From NCBI GenBank assembly GCA_029573975.1, contig JAKQBU010000185.1:1-30416 (forward strand): a stretch of DNA of 30,416 nt, given 5' to 3'. This document shows, piece after piece, positions 8,379-18,834 of this stretch. Every line of letters starts with the position of its first letter. The stretch's first letter is position 1. The notes below the pieces were generated by a model. It did no database searches and was not told where the DNA came from. It worked only from the letters and a program-made list of their open reading frames with translations. Origin of the DNA: Planctomycetota bacterium. Lineage in GTDB: Bacteria; Planctomycetota; Phycisphaerae; Sedimentisphaerales; SM23-30. The position numbers were made by a program, and so were the translations under genes.

Positions 8379-10361
8379 ATGAACGGACTGCAAGCGGCAA
8401 AAAAGATATTGGTCATGCTTCCCAATCCGATGGGAGACGCGATCCTGAGCGGACCGGCCCTGCGTTATCTGCGCCGCCGGCGGCCGGAGAGCGCCATCAC
8501 GCTGCTGGGCAATCCAACGGTGATCGAGATTCTGCGGGGCAATCCCTGGTCGGACGCCTGCCTGGCCTGGCCGGCAGAAAAAAACGGCCGACAGGGCTTT
8601 TGGTCTGCTGCCCGGTGGCTGCGGGAATTCCAATTTGATGCGGTGATCCTGCTGCCCAATTCCTTCCGCAGCGCCGCGCTGGCCTTTGCCGCGGGGATCC
8701 CGCGGCGGCTGGGCTATGGCCGGGATGGCCGGGGATTCTTAGTAACCGATGCCATAGCGCCGATCCGGATTCAGGGGCGTTTTCCGCCGATGTCCATGCT
8801 GGATTACTATGGCTATCTGATGGAACAGACCCTCAGCGGGGGACCGGAAAATCATTATTTTTCCGACGGCCTTCACCTGGAACTTTTTACCGGCCCGCAG
8901 GACCGCCAGCAGGCGGAGGATTTGTTACAACGCTGGGGGATTGCCTCCGGCCGGAAGCTGGTCATGCTGGTGCCGGGCGGAGCCTTTGGTGGCAGCAAGT
9001 GGTGGCCGGCGGAACGATTCGCTGCCGTTGCGGATTGGCTGACGGAGAAAGGCTATGCGGTGGTCGTATCCTGTGCCCCGAACGAGACGGAAAAAAAGAT
9101 TGCCGCCCAAATTCTCTCCCGCGTCAAAAAACCGATATTCAATCTGGTCGAAGAAGGCCTGCCGCTGGGCGGTTTCAAGGAGCTGATCCGCCGCTGTGCG
9201 CTGGTCATCAGCAATGACACCGGTCCCTGCCATATTGCCGCCGGGTTTCAGGTCCCGCTGGTGACGCTCTTCGGCCCGACCGATCCCCGCTGGACGGCCA
9301 CCGGCTATCCCAGGGAAATCCGCCTGCGTCTGGATGTGCCATGCGGCCCCTGCCAGCAGGATACCTGCCTGCTGGACCATCGCTGTTTGCAGCAGATACG
9401 TGTGGACGAGGTTCTCGCCGCGGTCCGGGCGCAGCTCGAACGGCAGGCGTGGGACACCAAACCGGCGCCGGTCTTCGGAACCTATTATGCCCCTTATGCG
9501 GAATCCTTTATGCCGCTGCCGGACGGATGTGGGCTGGTGCACAAGGACTATCGGGATTTACTGGTGCAAAATCAATTGGCCGCGCCGGAGGAGGTCTTTG
9601 CCTTTCAGCAGGGATTGCGGCTGGAGAAGCCGGGCCTGGGCCGGCGGGAGCGGATTCGCATCGAACTGCCCTGCCGCGGCACCCAAGTGGTACTTTATCT
9701 CAAGCGGTACGGCAAACCCTCCCTGGGCCAGATGCTGCGGCGCTGGGTATCCGGAAAACGGAAAACCGCCGCCGCCGATTCCGATTTTTATGCGGCGATG
9801 CAATTGGCCGAACACGGCATTCCCGTTCCCCGCCCGGTTGCGGTGGGGCGGCAGAGGAACCGGCTGGGCGAGCGGCGAAGTTTTGTCCTGATGGAGGAAC
9901 TGCCGCAGGGCGAGGCGCTGGAGCGGCTCCTGCCCCGGCGTCAGGAGAAAAAACCGGAGTATGCCCTGCTGCGGGAGGAGCGAACGCTGATCGAGCAGAC
10001 AGCCGGTTTGGTTCGGCGATTGCACGAAGGCGGCTTCTATCACCGGGATTTATATCTGTCGCATATTTTCCTGTGCCGGGCAGCGTCCGGCGAGGAAAAG
10101 CTGTGCCTGATCGATCTGCAGCGGGTGATTCAGCCGCGTCTTTTCCGCCGGCGCTGGCAGGTGAAGGACCTGGCCCAGCTTTATTATTCGTCCCGTTCGT
10201 GGTTCCGCCGGACGGACATCCTGCGCTTTTTGCAATTTTATTTTTCGTGCAATCGCTTGACCGGCTCCCATAAAAAAATTATCCGGGCGGTGGAGCGGAA
10301 AACCCGCCGGATGATTCGGCATGAAGCAAACCGATGCAAGAGATATCAGACAACCTCATGA
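8379..10361 (+). CDS. Heptosyltransferase (GT9) fused to an LPS-core-type kinase
   Basis: A 660-residue two-domain protein. Residues 1-355 resemble ADP-heptose:LPS heptosyltransferases: an N-terminal segment KKILVMLPNPMGDAILSGP (8-26), MLVPGGAFGGSKWWP (196-210), and the donor-site segment VISNDTGPCHIAAGF (276-290) followed by LFGPTDPRW (297-305). Residues about 380-655 resemble the WaaP/InaA-type kinases that phosphorylate core heptose: β3-type lysine K442 in LYLKRY, catalytic loop HRDLYLSHIF (555-564; D557) and the metal-binding IDLQR (578-582; D579). The protein would transfer a heptose at the inner-membrane face and phosphorylate the product or a neighbouring sugar. The ATG at 8379 has no clear ribosome-binding site, and the ATG at 8375 is out of frame. 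The TGA overlaps the next gene (ATGA, 10358-10361). Both active sites look intact. Confidence 0.88.
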   Translation: MNGLQAAKKILVMLPNPMGDAILSGPALRYLRRRRPESAITLLGNPTVIEILRGNPWSDACLAWPAEKNGRQGFWSAARWLREFQFDAVILLPNSFRSAALAFAAGIPRRLGYGRDGRGFLVTDAIAPIRIQGRFPPMSMLDYYGYLMEQTLSGGPENHYFSDGLHLELFTGPQDRQQAEDLLQRWGIASGRKLVMLVPGGAFGGSKWWPAERFAAVADWLTEKGYAVVVSCAPNETEKKIAAQILSRVKKPIFNLVEEGLPLGGFKELIRRCALVISNDTGPCHIAAGFQVPLVTLFGPTDPRWTATGYPREIRLRLDVPCGPCQQDTCLLDHRCLQQIRVDEVLAAVRAQLERQAWDTKPAPVFGTYYAPYAESFMPLPDGCGLVHKDYRDLLVQNQLAAPEEVFAFQQGLRLEKPGLGRRERIRIELPCRGTQVVLYLKRYGKPSLGQMLRRWVSGKRKTAAADSDFYAAMQLAEHGIPVPRPVAVGRQRNRLGERRSFVLMEELPQGEALERLLPRRQEKKPEYALLREERTLIEQTAGLVRRLHEGGFYHRDLYLSHIFLCRAASGEEKLCLIDLQRVIQPRLFRRRWQVKDLAQLYYSSRSWFRRTDILRFLQFYFSCNRLTGSHKKIIRAVERKTRRMIRHEANRCKRYQTTS

Positions 10362-11554
10362 AAGTACTCATCATAACCGAAAATTTTGATACGCAGCGCG
10401 GCGGGGCGGAACGTTCCACCTTCGAGCTGGCATATTGCCTCAGCGAACTGGGCGCGCAGGTTACGGTGGCCGCCGGTCAGATTGCCGGTTCGGACGGGGC
10501 GAATGTGCCCTTCGCCCTCCACGTTCTGCCGCTGCGGGGAATGACCCGCCTGTCGCGCCGGCGCAGCTTCGAGCCGGTTCTGGCAGGGTATCTTGCCCAA
10601 TCCGATTTTGATATCGTCCACAGCATGATTCCGGTCGGCGGTGCGGATGTCTATCAGCCCCGGGGCGGCAGCATCCTCTACAGCGCCCGCCGGCACGCCC
10701 AATCCTACTCCAGCCGCTGGCTTTCCTGTTTCAAGCAGGCGACCGCCGGCCTGAACCGCCTGCGGCAGTATCAAATCGACAGGGAACGGTCCCTGTGCAG
10801 CGAAGAACACGGGCCAGTCATTGCCGCCTTAAGCCAGTATGTGAAGGAGCAGTTCAAAACCTGTTATCATCTGGCCGATCCGCGGATCCGGGTCATTCGC
10901 AACGGAATTCGGCCGGATTCCCTGCTTTCGCAGGAAGCGCGCCGGCAGGGTGAAAATCTGCGCCGGCTTTATACCAAACACCAGGATGTTCTCCTCTTGA
11001 TTTTTGCCGCGGTGAACTATCGCCTGAAGGGATTAGGCCCCCTGATCGAGGCGGCCTCTCTGGCGGCCCCGCGGCTGGGCAGCTCGCACCGGGATTTTCG
11101 TATCCTGGTATTCGGTAGCAAAGACTACGAAAAATACTGGCGGCAGTCCAATCGCCTGGGGCAGGGAGAGCGCATCATTTTTTGCGGGGCCACCCAGTCC
11201 ATGTCCGCCGTCCTGCAGATGGGCGATGCCGTGGTCCTGCCCAGCTATAACGATGCCTGTTCCCGTCTGGTGCTGGAAGGTCTGGCCGCCGGCAAGCCCG
11301 CCCTTACCACCCGTTTCAACGGCGCCTGCGATTTCCTCGGGGAGGGCAAATACGGCTGCATCGTCGAAACCGGCGATGACATCGAAGCCCTGGCGCAGGC
11401 CCTGCTGCAACTGTGCAGCCGGCAGAAGCTGGAGCAAATGAAGCAGGCGATTCAGAATGACAAACTGCACGAACAGGTTTCGATGGCCCGTCATGCCCGC
11501 GAACTGCTGGAACTGTATCATCAGATTGTCCCAAATAAATCCGGGACCCGGTAG
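10358..11554 (+). CDS. GT4-family glycosyltransferase, probable LPS core
   Basis: A 398-residue GT-B glycosyltransferase. The start MKVLIITENFDTQRGGAERS (1-20) has the glycine-rich loop of the GT4 acceptor domain. The donor half includes IRNGI (180-184), KGLGPLIEA (224-232) and VVLPSYNDACSRLVLEGLAAG (292-312), which contains the nucleotide-sugar-binding glutamate E307 in the D/E-x7-E position. The family transfers a hexose or heptose from a nucleotide sugar. Given its neighbours, addition of a core sugar, as by WaaG, is likely, but the sugar is not shown by the sequence. The ATG overlaps the stop of the GT9-kinase gene. dprA follows after 30 bases. Confidence 0.85.
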   Translation: MKVLIITENFDTQRGGAERSTFELAYCLSELGAQVTVAAGQIAGSDGANVPFALHVLPLRGMTRLSRRRSFEPVLAGYLAQSDFDIVHSMIPVGGADVYQPRGGSILYSARRHAQSYSSRWLSCFKQATAGLNRLRQYQIDRERSLCSEEHGPVIAALSQYVKEQFKTCYHLADPRIRVIRNGIRPDSLLSQEARRQGENLRRLYTKHQDVLLLIFAAVNYRLKGLGPLIEAASLAAPRLGSSHRDFRILVFGSKDYEKYWRQSNRLGQGERIIFCGATQSMSAVLQMGDAVVLPSYNDACSRLVLEGLAAGKPALTTRFNGACDFLGEGKYGCIVETGDDIEALAQALLQLCSRQKLEQMKQAIQNDKLHEQVSMARHARELLELYHQIVPNKSGTR

Positions 11555-11584
11555 GCCGGTGTTTCGGGCGGCAGAGGTGGAATT

Positions 11585-12739
11585 ATGGAACAACAGCAAA
11601 AAAGTCCGGACGAACTCAAGAAATGGCTCCATCTGCATCTGACCGGCGGATTGGGGTCCAAAACCTTCACACAATTACGGCAGGCACTCGGCAGTGTGGA
11701 TGCGATCCTTGCGGCCGGGCCGGGCAAGCTGGCCTCGGTACCGGGCATCGGGCACAAGAAAGCGGAAATGATTGCCAAAAACCGGGACCAGGTCGATGTG
11801 AAGGCGGAATGGGACCTGGCCGAAAAGCTGGGGGTTACGATTCTTACTATGGAGTGCGAAGGGTATCCCGCCTTATTAAAACAAATCGATGATCCGCCGC
11901 AGGTGCTGTATGTGCTGGGCGAACTGACGCGGGCAGATCAACTGGCGGTGGCGGTGGTGGGTTCGCGCAATTGCAGCCAGTACGGACAGGAGCAGGCCGC
12001 GCGGCTGAGCCACATGCTGGCGGCGGCCGGGGTGACGATTGTATCGGGCCTGGCCCGGGGCATCGACACCGCCGCCCATCGCGGGGCCATCGCCGCCGAC
12101 GGCCGGACCATTGCGGTGCAGGGCTGCGGGCTGGAAAAAATCTACCCGCCGGAAAATGAAGACCTGGCCAAAAAAATCATCCGATCGGGAGCCATCGTCA
12201 GCGAGTTTCCGCTGCGGTATGAGCCGCTGCCAACCACATTTCCGGCGCGGAACCGGATTATCTCCGGCCTGTCGCTGGGCACGATTCTGGTAGAAGCCCG
12301 GCCGCGCAGCGGCGCCCTGATTACCACCCGGCTGGCACTGGAACAGAATCGGGAGGTCATGGCCGTACCGGGCCGGGTGGATGCACCGGGCAGTTTCGGG
12401 CCGCATCAGTTGATTAAAGACGGCGCCAAACTGGTGGAAAACGTGGCTGACATACTGGATGCCCTGGGGATCGTCGGCGGGCTTCTGAAGGACCATGCCG
12501 GGGAGGTGTCTGCCGCGGAAGAAAAGCAGCACGAGCCAACCCTGTTTGAAGCCGGGCAAATTCCCCTGACCCGCCAGGAGTCGGCGGTGCTGGGCTGTCT
12601 GGCGGAACATCCGGTCCATATTGATGAGATTATGGCCGCCAGCGATCTTTCGCCCGGTCAGGTGAATGCCGCGGTGATCTCTCTCCAGCTCAAAAGCGTC
12701 GTCAAACAACTGCCGGGCAGCTACTACCAAAAGAGGTAG
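11585..12739 (+). CDS. dprA: DNA-processing protein DprA
   Basis: A cytoplasmic protein that binds incoming single-stranded DNA and loads RecA during natural transformation; it is widespread even in bacteria not known to be competent. The 384-residue protein has an N-terminal helix-hairpin-helix region (about 15-70, with SVPGIGHKKAEMI), the Rossmann-like core with VVGSRNCSQYG (124-134), SGLARGIDTAAH (154-165), ARNRIISGLS (221-230) and GALITTRLALEQ (243-254), and a C-terminal winged-helix region (about 315-380). All hallmark motifs are present. The ATG has an AGAGGTGG site upstream, 30 bases after the GT4 stop, so it is likely read through from the LPS genes. It ends 50 bases before the convergent HDOD gene; I see no good terminator in that gap. 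Confidence 0.96.
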   Translation: MEQQQKSPDELKKWLHLHLTGGLGSKTFTQLRQALGSVDAILAAGPGKLASVPGIGHKKAEMIAKNRDQVDVKAEWDLAEKLGVTILTMECEGYPALLKQIDDPPQVLYVLGELTRADQLAVAVVGSRNCSQYGQEQAARLSHMLAAAGVTIVSGLARGIDTAAHRGAIAADGRTIAVQGCGLEKIYPPENEDLAKKIIRSGAIVSEFPLRYEPLPTTFPARNRIISGLSLGTILVEARPRSGALITTRLALEQNREVMAVPGRVDAPGSFGPHQLIKDGAKLVENVADILDALGIVGGLLKDHAGEVSAAEEKQHEPTLFEAGQIPLTRQESAVLGCLAEHPVHIDEIMAASDLSPGQVNAAVISLQLKSVVKQLPGSYYQKR

Positions 12740-12788
12740 ATCCCCGTCCGATCCCCTGCCGGCCGTTGTTCCGGATTGCGGTTCTTCG

Positions 12789-14000
12789 TCAGCAGGAGAC
12801 GGGAGATTTTCCCCGGCACGCTTCCCGCCAGAACGGCAGACGGTCCGACAGATGCAATTCTTCCAGATACTCGATGTAGGATCTTTCCGGCGTTTGCATC
12901 GGACTGGCTGAGTTTGCCAGAGAAAGCTGGTTGGCGGTGCATACGGCGGTTAAAACCGAAAAGACCTTATACGGCGAGGCCTGCGGAGTATGGTGATATA
13001 CCAGAGTTTCAATGATGGGTTCCTTGAAACCCCACAAGCCCAGCAGATAGGCGCCCACTTCCGCATGGGTGGCCCCGATTCGTTCCCGTTCCATTTCAAA
13101 GAGCGGAACCCGTTGTTCCCGGGCCGCCGCAAGGGTCTGGTCATATTCCTCCGGCAACTGGGTCGCAAAAATCAGTTTGCCCACATCATGCAGCATGCCG
13201 GACAAGAGGGCATGATCGGCAATCAGGTCATCGACCTCTTCGAGTCGGGCGATGCGCTTGGCGTGTTCCCCGATTTCCACGCAATGCTGCCAGAGCGAAT
13301 GGATGGAAAAATTTTGCAGCGAAACCGGTTCAAAGCAGGAAAAAATCTTGGCCGTGATTGCCAGCGAACGGATCGTTTCCAGCCCCAGCAGCGTCACCGC
13401 CTGGGCCAGGCTCTGGACATGCTGGCGCACCCCGAAAAAGGCGGAATTTACCATCTGCAGGACCTTTACGGTCATCCCGATATCCTGCGAAATAATCCCG
13501 CTGACCTTCTGAACGGAAGCATCGTCCGAGTGGAGTTCCTCGATCAGCTCGGTATAAAACGACGAAATACAGGGCAGCGATTCCAACTGGGTAATCAGTC
13601 CCTGCAGGCGGGGATTGACCAGAATGTCCCGAAACGAGCAGACGCGGGTGATGGTGGCTTTGAGCGTATCGGCATCGCAGGGCTTGGGCAGATACTGGTG
13701 AACCGGCCCCACGGTGCGCAACACCTCCTCCTTGGAGGTCTGGCCTGAAAGGGCGATCCGCACCATCCGGGGATATTTTCGTTTTACGTTCTCCAGCAGG
13801 TCGGCCCCGTGCATGCCCGGCATCCGCATATCGGATACAATCACGTCATACGGCTGGGTTTCCAGCTCCTGCAGCGCCTCCGCGGCGCTGCCGGCAAACA
13901 TCATATCCCACTGGCTGCGCATCACCCGCAGCATCCGCCGCAGGCCTTCCAGAATGCGGGCTTCATCGTCCACAAAAAGAATTCTTTTTCTGTCACTCAT
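12789..14000 (-). CDS. Response regulator with HDOD output domain
   Basis: A 403-residue cytoplasmic protein and the last gene of the minus-strand operon. Residues 1-120 are a receiver: DD at 11-12, phosphoacceptor D57 in VVSD-type context (IVSDMRMPG) and K106 in LPKP. Residues about 130-330 are an HDOD domain, a degenerate relative of HD phosphohydrolases: an N-terminal LITQLESLPCI segment (135-145), VLQMVNSAFFG (180-190), ITLLGLE-type helix (AVTLLGLETIRSL, 201-213) and H271/D272 in GMLHDVGK. HDOD proteins generally act as signalling scaffolds or regulators and not as enzymes, although this one keeps an HD pair. The start ATG overlaps the stop of the REC-kinase gene (ATGA on the minus strand, 13997-14000), implying coupled expression. 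Confidence 0.92.
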   Translation of the reverse strand: MSDRKRILFVDDEARILEGLRRMLRVMRSQWDMMFAGSAAEALQELETQPYDVIVSDMRMPGMHGADLLENVKRKYPRMVRIALSGQTSKEEVLRTVGPVHQYLPKPCDADTLKATITRVCSFRDILVNPRLQGLITQLESLPCISSFYTELIEELHSDDASVQKVSGIISQDIGMTVKVLQMVNSAFFGVRQHVQSLAQAVTLLGLETIRSLAITAKIFSCFEPVSLQNFSIHSLWQHCVEIGEHAKRIARLEEVDDLIADHALLSGMLHDVGKLIFATQLPEEYDQTLAAAREQRVPLFEMERERIGATHAEVGAYLLGLWGFKEPIIETLVYHHTPQASPYKVFSVLTAVCTANQLSLANSASPMQTPERSYIEYLEELHLSDRLPFWREACRGKSPVSC

Positions 14001-15235
14001 ACCAGGATGGTCTTCTCCTGCCCCGCGGATTGCGGCTGCAGCGGCAGCCGGATGATAAACGTCGTGCCTTTTCCCACTTCGGTCTCAAACGTGAGCGTTC
14101 CCTGATGTTTTTCCACCACGATCGCATGGGAAATAGACAGGCCCTGCCCCATTCCCTCGCCGATATCCTTGGTGGTAAAAAACGGATTGAAAATCTTATC
14201 CCGGATTTCCTCCGGGATGCCCGTGCCGGTATCGGATACGCGGATTTCCGCATACTCGCCGCTTTGCCGGGAACGGATGGCAATCAGCCCCTTTTCCCGG
14301 CCGTCCTGCCGGATGGCATCCCGGATGGCATCGGCGGCGTTGAGAAGCAGGGCCAGGATCACCTGGTTCAGTTCAATCGGAAAGCAGGAAACCAGGGGCA
14401 AATCGCTGTCCAGGTCCGTTTCCAGGTCGGCGATCTCTTTCCATTTATTCCGGGAGATGGTAATAGTACTCTGAATCGCCTTGTTGATGTCCAGGTCCTG
14501 CTTGCCGCGGGTGCCCGGATGGGCAAACTCTTTCATCGCGCGGACAATATGGGAAACGTGTTCGATACCCTGCTGGGATTGCTGGATGGCCTTCGGCAGT
14601 TCTTCCGCCAGAAACGCGGCGTCGATCTCCCGGGCCAGGGCGTCGATTTCCTCGATCAGCGGACGGATGGCCGGAAGAGAGCGGCAGGCTTCCACCATCT
14701 CGATATATTTTTCAATCAGTTTTCTCCCGTCTGTCACGGCTTCCATGATAAACTGAATGTTGTCGCCGATATACTGGGCCGGCGTATTAATTTCGTGGGC
14801 AATGCCCGCCGCCAGTTGGCCGATGGATTCCAGCTTCTGGGCCTGGGTGAGCTGGGACTGCAAGTCGATCATGCGCTGCCCCACCTTCAGCCGGGCCAGC
14901 AGTTCTTCTTTTTGAAACGGCTTGGTCACATAATCATTGGCCCCGGCCTGCAGAGCGGCCGCAATATTTTCGGTGCCTTCCTTGGCGGTCAAAAGAATGA
15001 CATAGGTCAGATTGGCCCGGTGTTCTTCTTCCAGCCGGCCGCAGATTTCCACCCCGCTCAGGCCCGGCATCATCCAGTCCAAAATCGCCAGCCGCAGGTC
15101 CGGTTCCCGCTTCAGATAGTCCCACGCCTGCTGCCCGTCTTCGGCGGCCAGAACGGTATAGCCGTTTTTTTCCAGCGTGCTTTGCAGCAGCATTCGTGTG
15201 ACCGCATGATCGTCCGCAATGAGTACCTTGGCCAT
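13997..15235 (-). CDS. Soluble REC-histidine kinase
   Basis: A 412-residue cytoplasmic protein with a receiver at the N-terminus and a kinase behind it. The receiver (1-120) has DD at 8-9, phosphoacceptor D53 in AILDWMMPG and K105 in VTKPF. The kinase has phosphoacceptor H147 in [13 protein letters not shown], a long helical dimerisation region (about 125-245), N-box N299 in [16 protein letters not shown] (335-341) and GMGQGLS (361-367). No membrane segment or PAS domain is visible, so its input is probably phosphorylation of its own receiver. The HEINTP H-box is typical of kinases with long-spaced dimerisation helices. It starts 10 bases after the hybrid kinase stop and overlaps the HDOD gene. 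It could be a secondary kinase in the relay. Confidence 0.92.
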   Translation of the reverse strand: MAKVLIADDHAVTRMLLQSTLEKNGYTVLAAEDGQQAWDYLKREPDLRLAILDWMMPGLSGVEICGRLEEEHRANLTYVILLTAKEGTENIAAALQAGANDYVTKPFQKEELLARLKVGQRMIDLQSQLTQAQKLESIGQLAAGIAHEINTPAQYIGDNIQFIMEAVTDGRKLIEKYIEMVEACRSLPAIRPLIEEIDALAREIDAAFLAEELPKAIQQSQQGIEHVSHIVRAMKEFAHPGTRGKQDLDINKAIQSTITISRNKWKEIADLETDLDSDLPLVSCFPIELNQVILALLLNAADAIRDAIRQDGREKGLIAIRSRQSGEYAEIRVSDTGTGIPEEIRDKIFNPFFTTKDIGEGMGQGLSISHAIVVEKHQGTLTFETEVGKGTTFIIRLPLQPQSAGQEKTILV

Positions 15236-15245
15236 GAAAACTCTC

Positions 15246-18200
15246 CTATTTTAACGATTCCCACGCATAGTGGCCCAGCAACTGTTTGAATTGTTCCAGT
15301 TCCCCCTGCAGGGTATCAAAGACCTGGTGCAGGCCCTCCCAATTCGCCTGCCGGGCGGTTTGCTCCATTTCCAGGGCCAGAGCACGCACCCGCTCGGCGC
15401 CGATATTGGCGGCCGCGCCCTTTAACTTATGGGCTTCCTGCTGAACCTGTTCCGGCTGGCCGGCGGTGATCGCCTGCCGCAGGGCTTCCATATCGCAAAC
15501 GGATGTGTCGATAAACACGCTCGTAATTTCCCGCAACACCTCTACGTCACCGTCCAGAATTTGTAACACCTGTTCGGGATTGAATATTTCTTTCGTGTCC
15601 ATTTCCTTCGTCATGGGCTGAATCTCCTTGTCTTCTGTGAATGGTTCCTGGGTACTATCGGTTCCCCTGGCTTTGCTCCAGCGGTTCAGAACCTGCTGTA
15701 CCACTTCTTTTTGAATCGGCTTGGCGATGTAATCGTCCATGCCGGCCTGAATACATTTTTCCCGGTCGCCCTGCATCGCATTGGCGGTCATTGCCACGAT
15801 GGCCGTATGCCGGGCCACCCCTTCATACCGGCGGATGGCGGCGGCGGCTTCATAGCCGTCCATTTCCGGCATCTGGCAATCCATAAAGACGATATCGTAG
15901 GCCTGCTTTTTGACCTGCGTTACCGCTTCTCTCCCGTTGGCCACGATATCCACGATGCAGCCCAGCCTCTCCAGCAGGATCGATGCCACCTTCTGATTCA
16001 CCGCATTGTCTTCCGCCAGAAGGACATAGGCGGAAATGATCTTCTCCCCCCCCTTCGGTTCCGGACCGCCGGCCGCAGACGCTTTCGGGCCGGCATGGCT
16101 CACCACCGGATCGTCAATTCCGACCTGTTTGGCGTTCCACACGGCGCAGAGGGTCTCCATCAGTTTGAACATGCTGACCGGTTTGACCAGGCAGGCGTCA
16201 ATGACGGAGGCAGAGGCCCGTTTGGTATGGCCGGTTTTGCCGATGGAAGAAAGCATAATGAGCAGCGTCTCCCGAAGGTCCGGATCCGCTTTGATGGTTT
16301 CCGCCAGCGTGATGCCATCCATCTGGGGCATCTGGTAATCAATGATCGCGATGAGATACGGATCGCCCGCCTTCCGGCCCTCCCGCAAACAGGCGATCGC
16401 TTCCGGCCCGGAGGAACAGACCGTATGCGGCACCTGGTAATGGGCCAGTTGTTCACTGCAAATCTTCCGATTGACCTGATTGTCGTCCACCACCAGCACC
16501 CGCACGCCCCGCAGATGGGTGCGGGGCAGGGTTTCGGTAATGCACCGGCTGTCGCGGGCGACAGGCAGGGTGAACCAGAAGGCGGACCCTTCGCCCGGCC
16601 GGCTCTCGACGCCGATTTTCCCTCCCATCAGCTCGACCAGTTGTTTGGAAATGGCCAGGCCCAGGCCGGTCCCGCCGTATTTCCGGGTCGTGGAGGCGTC
16701 CGCCTGGGTGAATTTGTCGAAGATCGATTGCTGTTTGTCCGCCGGGATGCCGATACCGGTGTCTTCCACCACAAACCGCAGGTCGAGCCGGTCCCCTTCC
16801 CCCGGTTGACTCTCGATTTTTACCAGAATATAGCCGTCGTCCGTAAATTTAACGGCATTGCTGATAAAATTGGTCAGAATCTGCCGGATCCGCACCGGAT
16901 CGCCGATCACCCGCTGGGGAATGTCGGGCGAAAATTTCAAAATGAACTCCAGCTCCTTTTCGTGGGCGCGGCCGGCCAGCATATGGGACATTTCCTCGAT
17001 CATGGAGACCAGATCGAAGGAAATCGGCTCGATCACCATTTTCCCCGCCTCAATCTTGGAAAAGTCCAGAATGTCATTGATAATGGTCAGAAGCGTCTGG
17101 GAGGAACTGTGGATCGTTTCCACGTAGTCCCGCTGCTCCTCCGCCAGGTCCGTTTCCAGCAGCAGGCCCGTCATTCCCATGATCCCGTTCATAGGTGTGC
17201 GAATTTCGTGGCTCATGTTCGCCAGAAATTCACTCTTGGCCGAAGCCGCCACCGTTGCTTCCTTCGCCAGGGTATTGGCCCGCTCCGCGGAGATTTCCAG
17301 TTGCCGATTGATTCGTTCCGCCTCCTCTTTCGCCTCCCGCAGCCGCTGCTCCATCTGTTTTCGATCGGTGATATCAATAAATGATTCCAGCAAGTGGGCA
17401 CGCCCGTCGATGGTGATGTGCGCCGCGCTTTTCAGCACAGCGGTTTCCCGGCCGTCTTTTCGTACCAGAGTCTGCTCGCTGTGGTCCATTTCCGGACTAT
17501 TATGCAGAAGCGGGCATCGGGTTTGCTCCCCGGAACAGAAAATCTGATGGCAGGAATTCCCGACAATCTCCATCTGCCCGTAACCGGTTAATTCGCAGGC
17601 CTTTTGATTGATCCGCACGATCTTGCCGCTGGCAATGTCCACCACGATGATCCCCGACGGATTGGCTTGGATAATCGTCTCCAATTCCTCCGTCCGTTCG
17701 TTTACCATCTCCTCCAGATGATCGCGGTGTTTTCGCAGTTCCGCCTCCGCCTGTTTTCTTTGCGTAATATCCCGCACCACCACCTGCAGAACGGTCTGGC
17801 CGCCGATTTCCATCGCCGTCAGCAAAATCTCAGCATCAAAGACCGTGCCGTCACGCTTGGTATGTTGCCATTCAAAATGCTGACTGCCGTTTTCCAGCGC
17901 TTTCCGCACATACGCTTCTGCCAGCCCTCGGGATTCCTGGCCGTTGGCCTGGAGAAACGGCGAAAAATCAAAAGGCGTCCGATGTTCCAATTCCTCCCGG
18001 CAGCTACAACCGAACATCTGCAGGGCCTTTTGATTGAAATCGTAAAAATGGACCTCTTTCATCAGCAATACCGCATCGCTGGAGGCCTCGAACAGGGTGC
18101 GGAATTTTCGTTCGCTTTCCTGAATGGCATGATCCCGCTGCTGGATCTGATGAAGCATGTCATTGAAAGAATCAATTAACAGGCCGATTTCATCGCTGCT

Positions 18201-18833
18201 TTCCTTGTCCACCCGGATCGAAAAGTCTTTCTTTTCCGTCACCGCCCGCGTGGCATTCACCAGATTGGAAATCGGCCGGGTAATCAGCTTTTGCAGCCGG
18301 GCCGCCAGCAGATACGCAATCAGGCAGGCCGCCAGTGTGATCAGCGCCACCAGCAGGATCTTCCGGTATAAGTCGGCCCGCATGACAGCCAGTTCACTCT
18401 GTATATACAAGGTCCCGATGAATTCGCCGTCCGATTCCAGCTCTTGAAACAAGACCAGGTAATCCCCCTCGAAAGAACAACGGTTCTTCTGGGGGGTTGG
18501 CGGCATAATGACATCCGGAATATCCGATCGCTGATACCAGGCAAATTCCTTGCCTTCCTGGTCGAAAAGGCAGGCAAAGACCACCGATGGATCCGCCTGG
18601 AAAGTGGCCAGATTGTCTCTGGCTTCCTTCCGGGCGTCAAAGGCCAGCGTTGCCTTGCATCCCTCGACCATCATATGGGCCTTCGTCAGTAGATCCCGCT
18701 GCAGGGCCTGCTGAATGGTGCGTTGCTCCAGGATGAGATACGTTACGCATGTCGTTAACAACGCCGCGGAACTGATCAGCGTGATCATACGCGTTAATTT
18801 CTGTTTAATCGTTCCATTCCGCAGAGTGAACAT
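15246..18833 (-). CDS. Membrane hybrid histidine kinase (sensor-HAMP-PAS-PAS-HK-REC-REC-HPt)
   Basis: A 1195-residue inner-membrane phosphorelay kinase. Two membrane segments (about 17-35 and 158-178) frame a 120-residue periplasmic sensor of the CHASE8-like type. Then come HAMP (179-231), PAS (about 240-360), a coiled coil, a second PAS (about 383-495) with three cysteines (C428, C433, C440), HisKA with H542 in SHEIRTP, ATPase domain with N659, DTGIGIP (691-697) and GTGLGLA (721-727), receiver 1 (D832 in IIDYQMP), receiver 2 (D985 in FMDCQMP) and HPt (H1135 in AHKLKGAA). Every phosphotransfer residue is present. The ATG at 18833 is one base after the stop of the YfiR-like gene (TAA-g-ATG); an 11-residue longer start at 18866 would overlap that gene. 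It probably senses the YfiR-like protein or the receptor's ligand. Confidence 0.93.
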   Translation of the reverse strand: MFTLRNGTIKQKLTRMITLISSAALLTTCVTYLILEQRTIQQALQRDLLTKAHMMVEGCKATLAFDARKEARDNLATFQADPSVVFACLFDQEGKEFAWYQRSDIPDVIMPPTPQKNRCSFEGDYLVLFQELESDGEFIGTLYIQSELAVMRADLYRKILLVALITLAACLIAYLLAARLQKLITRPISNLVNATRAVTEKKDFSIRVDKESSDEIGLLIDSFNDMLHQIQQRDHAIQESERKFRTLFEASSDAVLLMKEVHFYDFNQKALQMFGCSCREELEHRTPFDFSPFLQANGQESRGLAEAYVRKALENGSQHFEWQHTKRDGTVFDAEILLTAMEIGGQTVLQVVVRDITQRKQAEAELRKHRDHLEEMVNERTEELETIIQANPSGIIVVDIASGKIVRINQKACELTGYGQMEIVGNSCHQIFCSGEQTRCPLLHNSPEMDHSEQTLVRKDGRETAVLKSAAHITIDGRAHLLESFIDITDRKQMEQRLREAKEEAERINRQLEISAERANTLAKEATVAASAKSEFLANMSHEIRTPMNGIMGMTGLLLETDLAEEQRDYVETIHSSSQTLLTIINDILDFSKIEAGKMVIEPISFDLVSMIEEMSHMLAGRAHEKELEFILKFSPDIPQRVIGDPVRIRQILTNFISNAVKFTDDGYILVKIESQPGEGDRLDLRFVVEDTGIGIPADKQQSIFDKFTQADASTTRKYGGTGLGLAISKQLVELMGGKIGVESRPGEGSAFWFTLPVARDSRCITETLPRTHLRGVRVLVVDDNQVNRKICSEQLAHYQVPHTVCSSGPEAIACLREGRKAGDPYLIAIIDYQMPQMDGITLAETIKADPDLRETLLIMLSSIGKTGHTKRASASVIDACLVKPVSMFKLMETLCAVWNAKQVGIDDPVVSHAGPKASAAGGPEPKGGEKIISAYVLLAEDNAVNQKVASILLERLGCIVDIVANGREAVTQVKKQAYDIVFMDCQMPEMDGYEAAAAIRRYEGVARHTAIVAMTANAMQGDREKCIQAGMDDYIAKPIQKEVVQQVLNRWSKARGTDSTQEPFTEDKEIQPMTKEMDTKEIFNPEQVLQILDGDVEVLREITSVFIDTSVCDMEALRQAITAGQPEQVQQEAHKLKGAAANIGAERVRALALEMEQTARQANWEGLHQVFDTLQGELEQFKQLLGHYAWESLK

Positions 18834-18834
18834 C

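Noticed and set aside
12740..12788. Bidirectional terminator between dprA and the HDOD gene
   Set aside because: Only a 4-bp CCGG pairing can be made; not enough to call a terminator.
14030..15289. 419-codon open frame on the plus strand
   Set aside because: Antisense to the REC-kinase gene, which has complete kinase motifs. The frame shows no family signature.
15711..17384. 557-codon open frame on the plus strand
   Set aside because: It lies wholly antisense to the hybrid kinase, whose domains and motifs are continuous. The antisense frame is low in recognisable motifs and is explained by GC-rich third positions.
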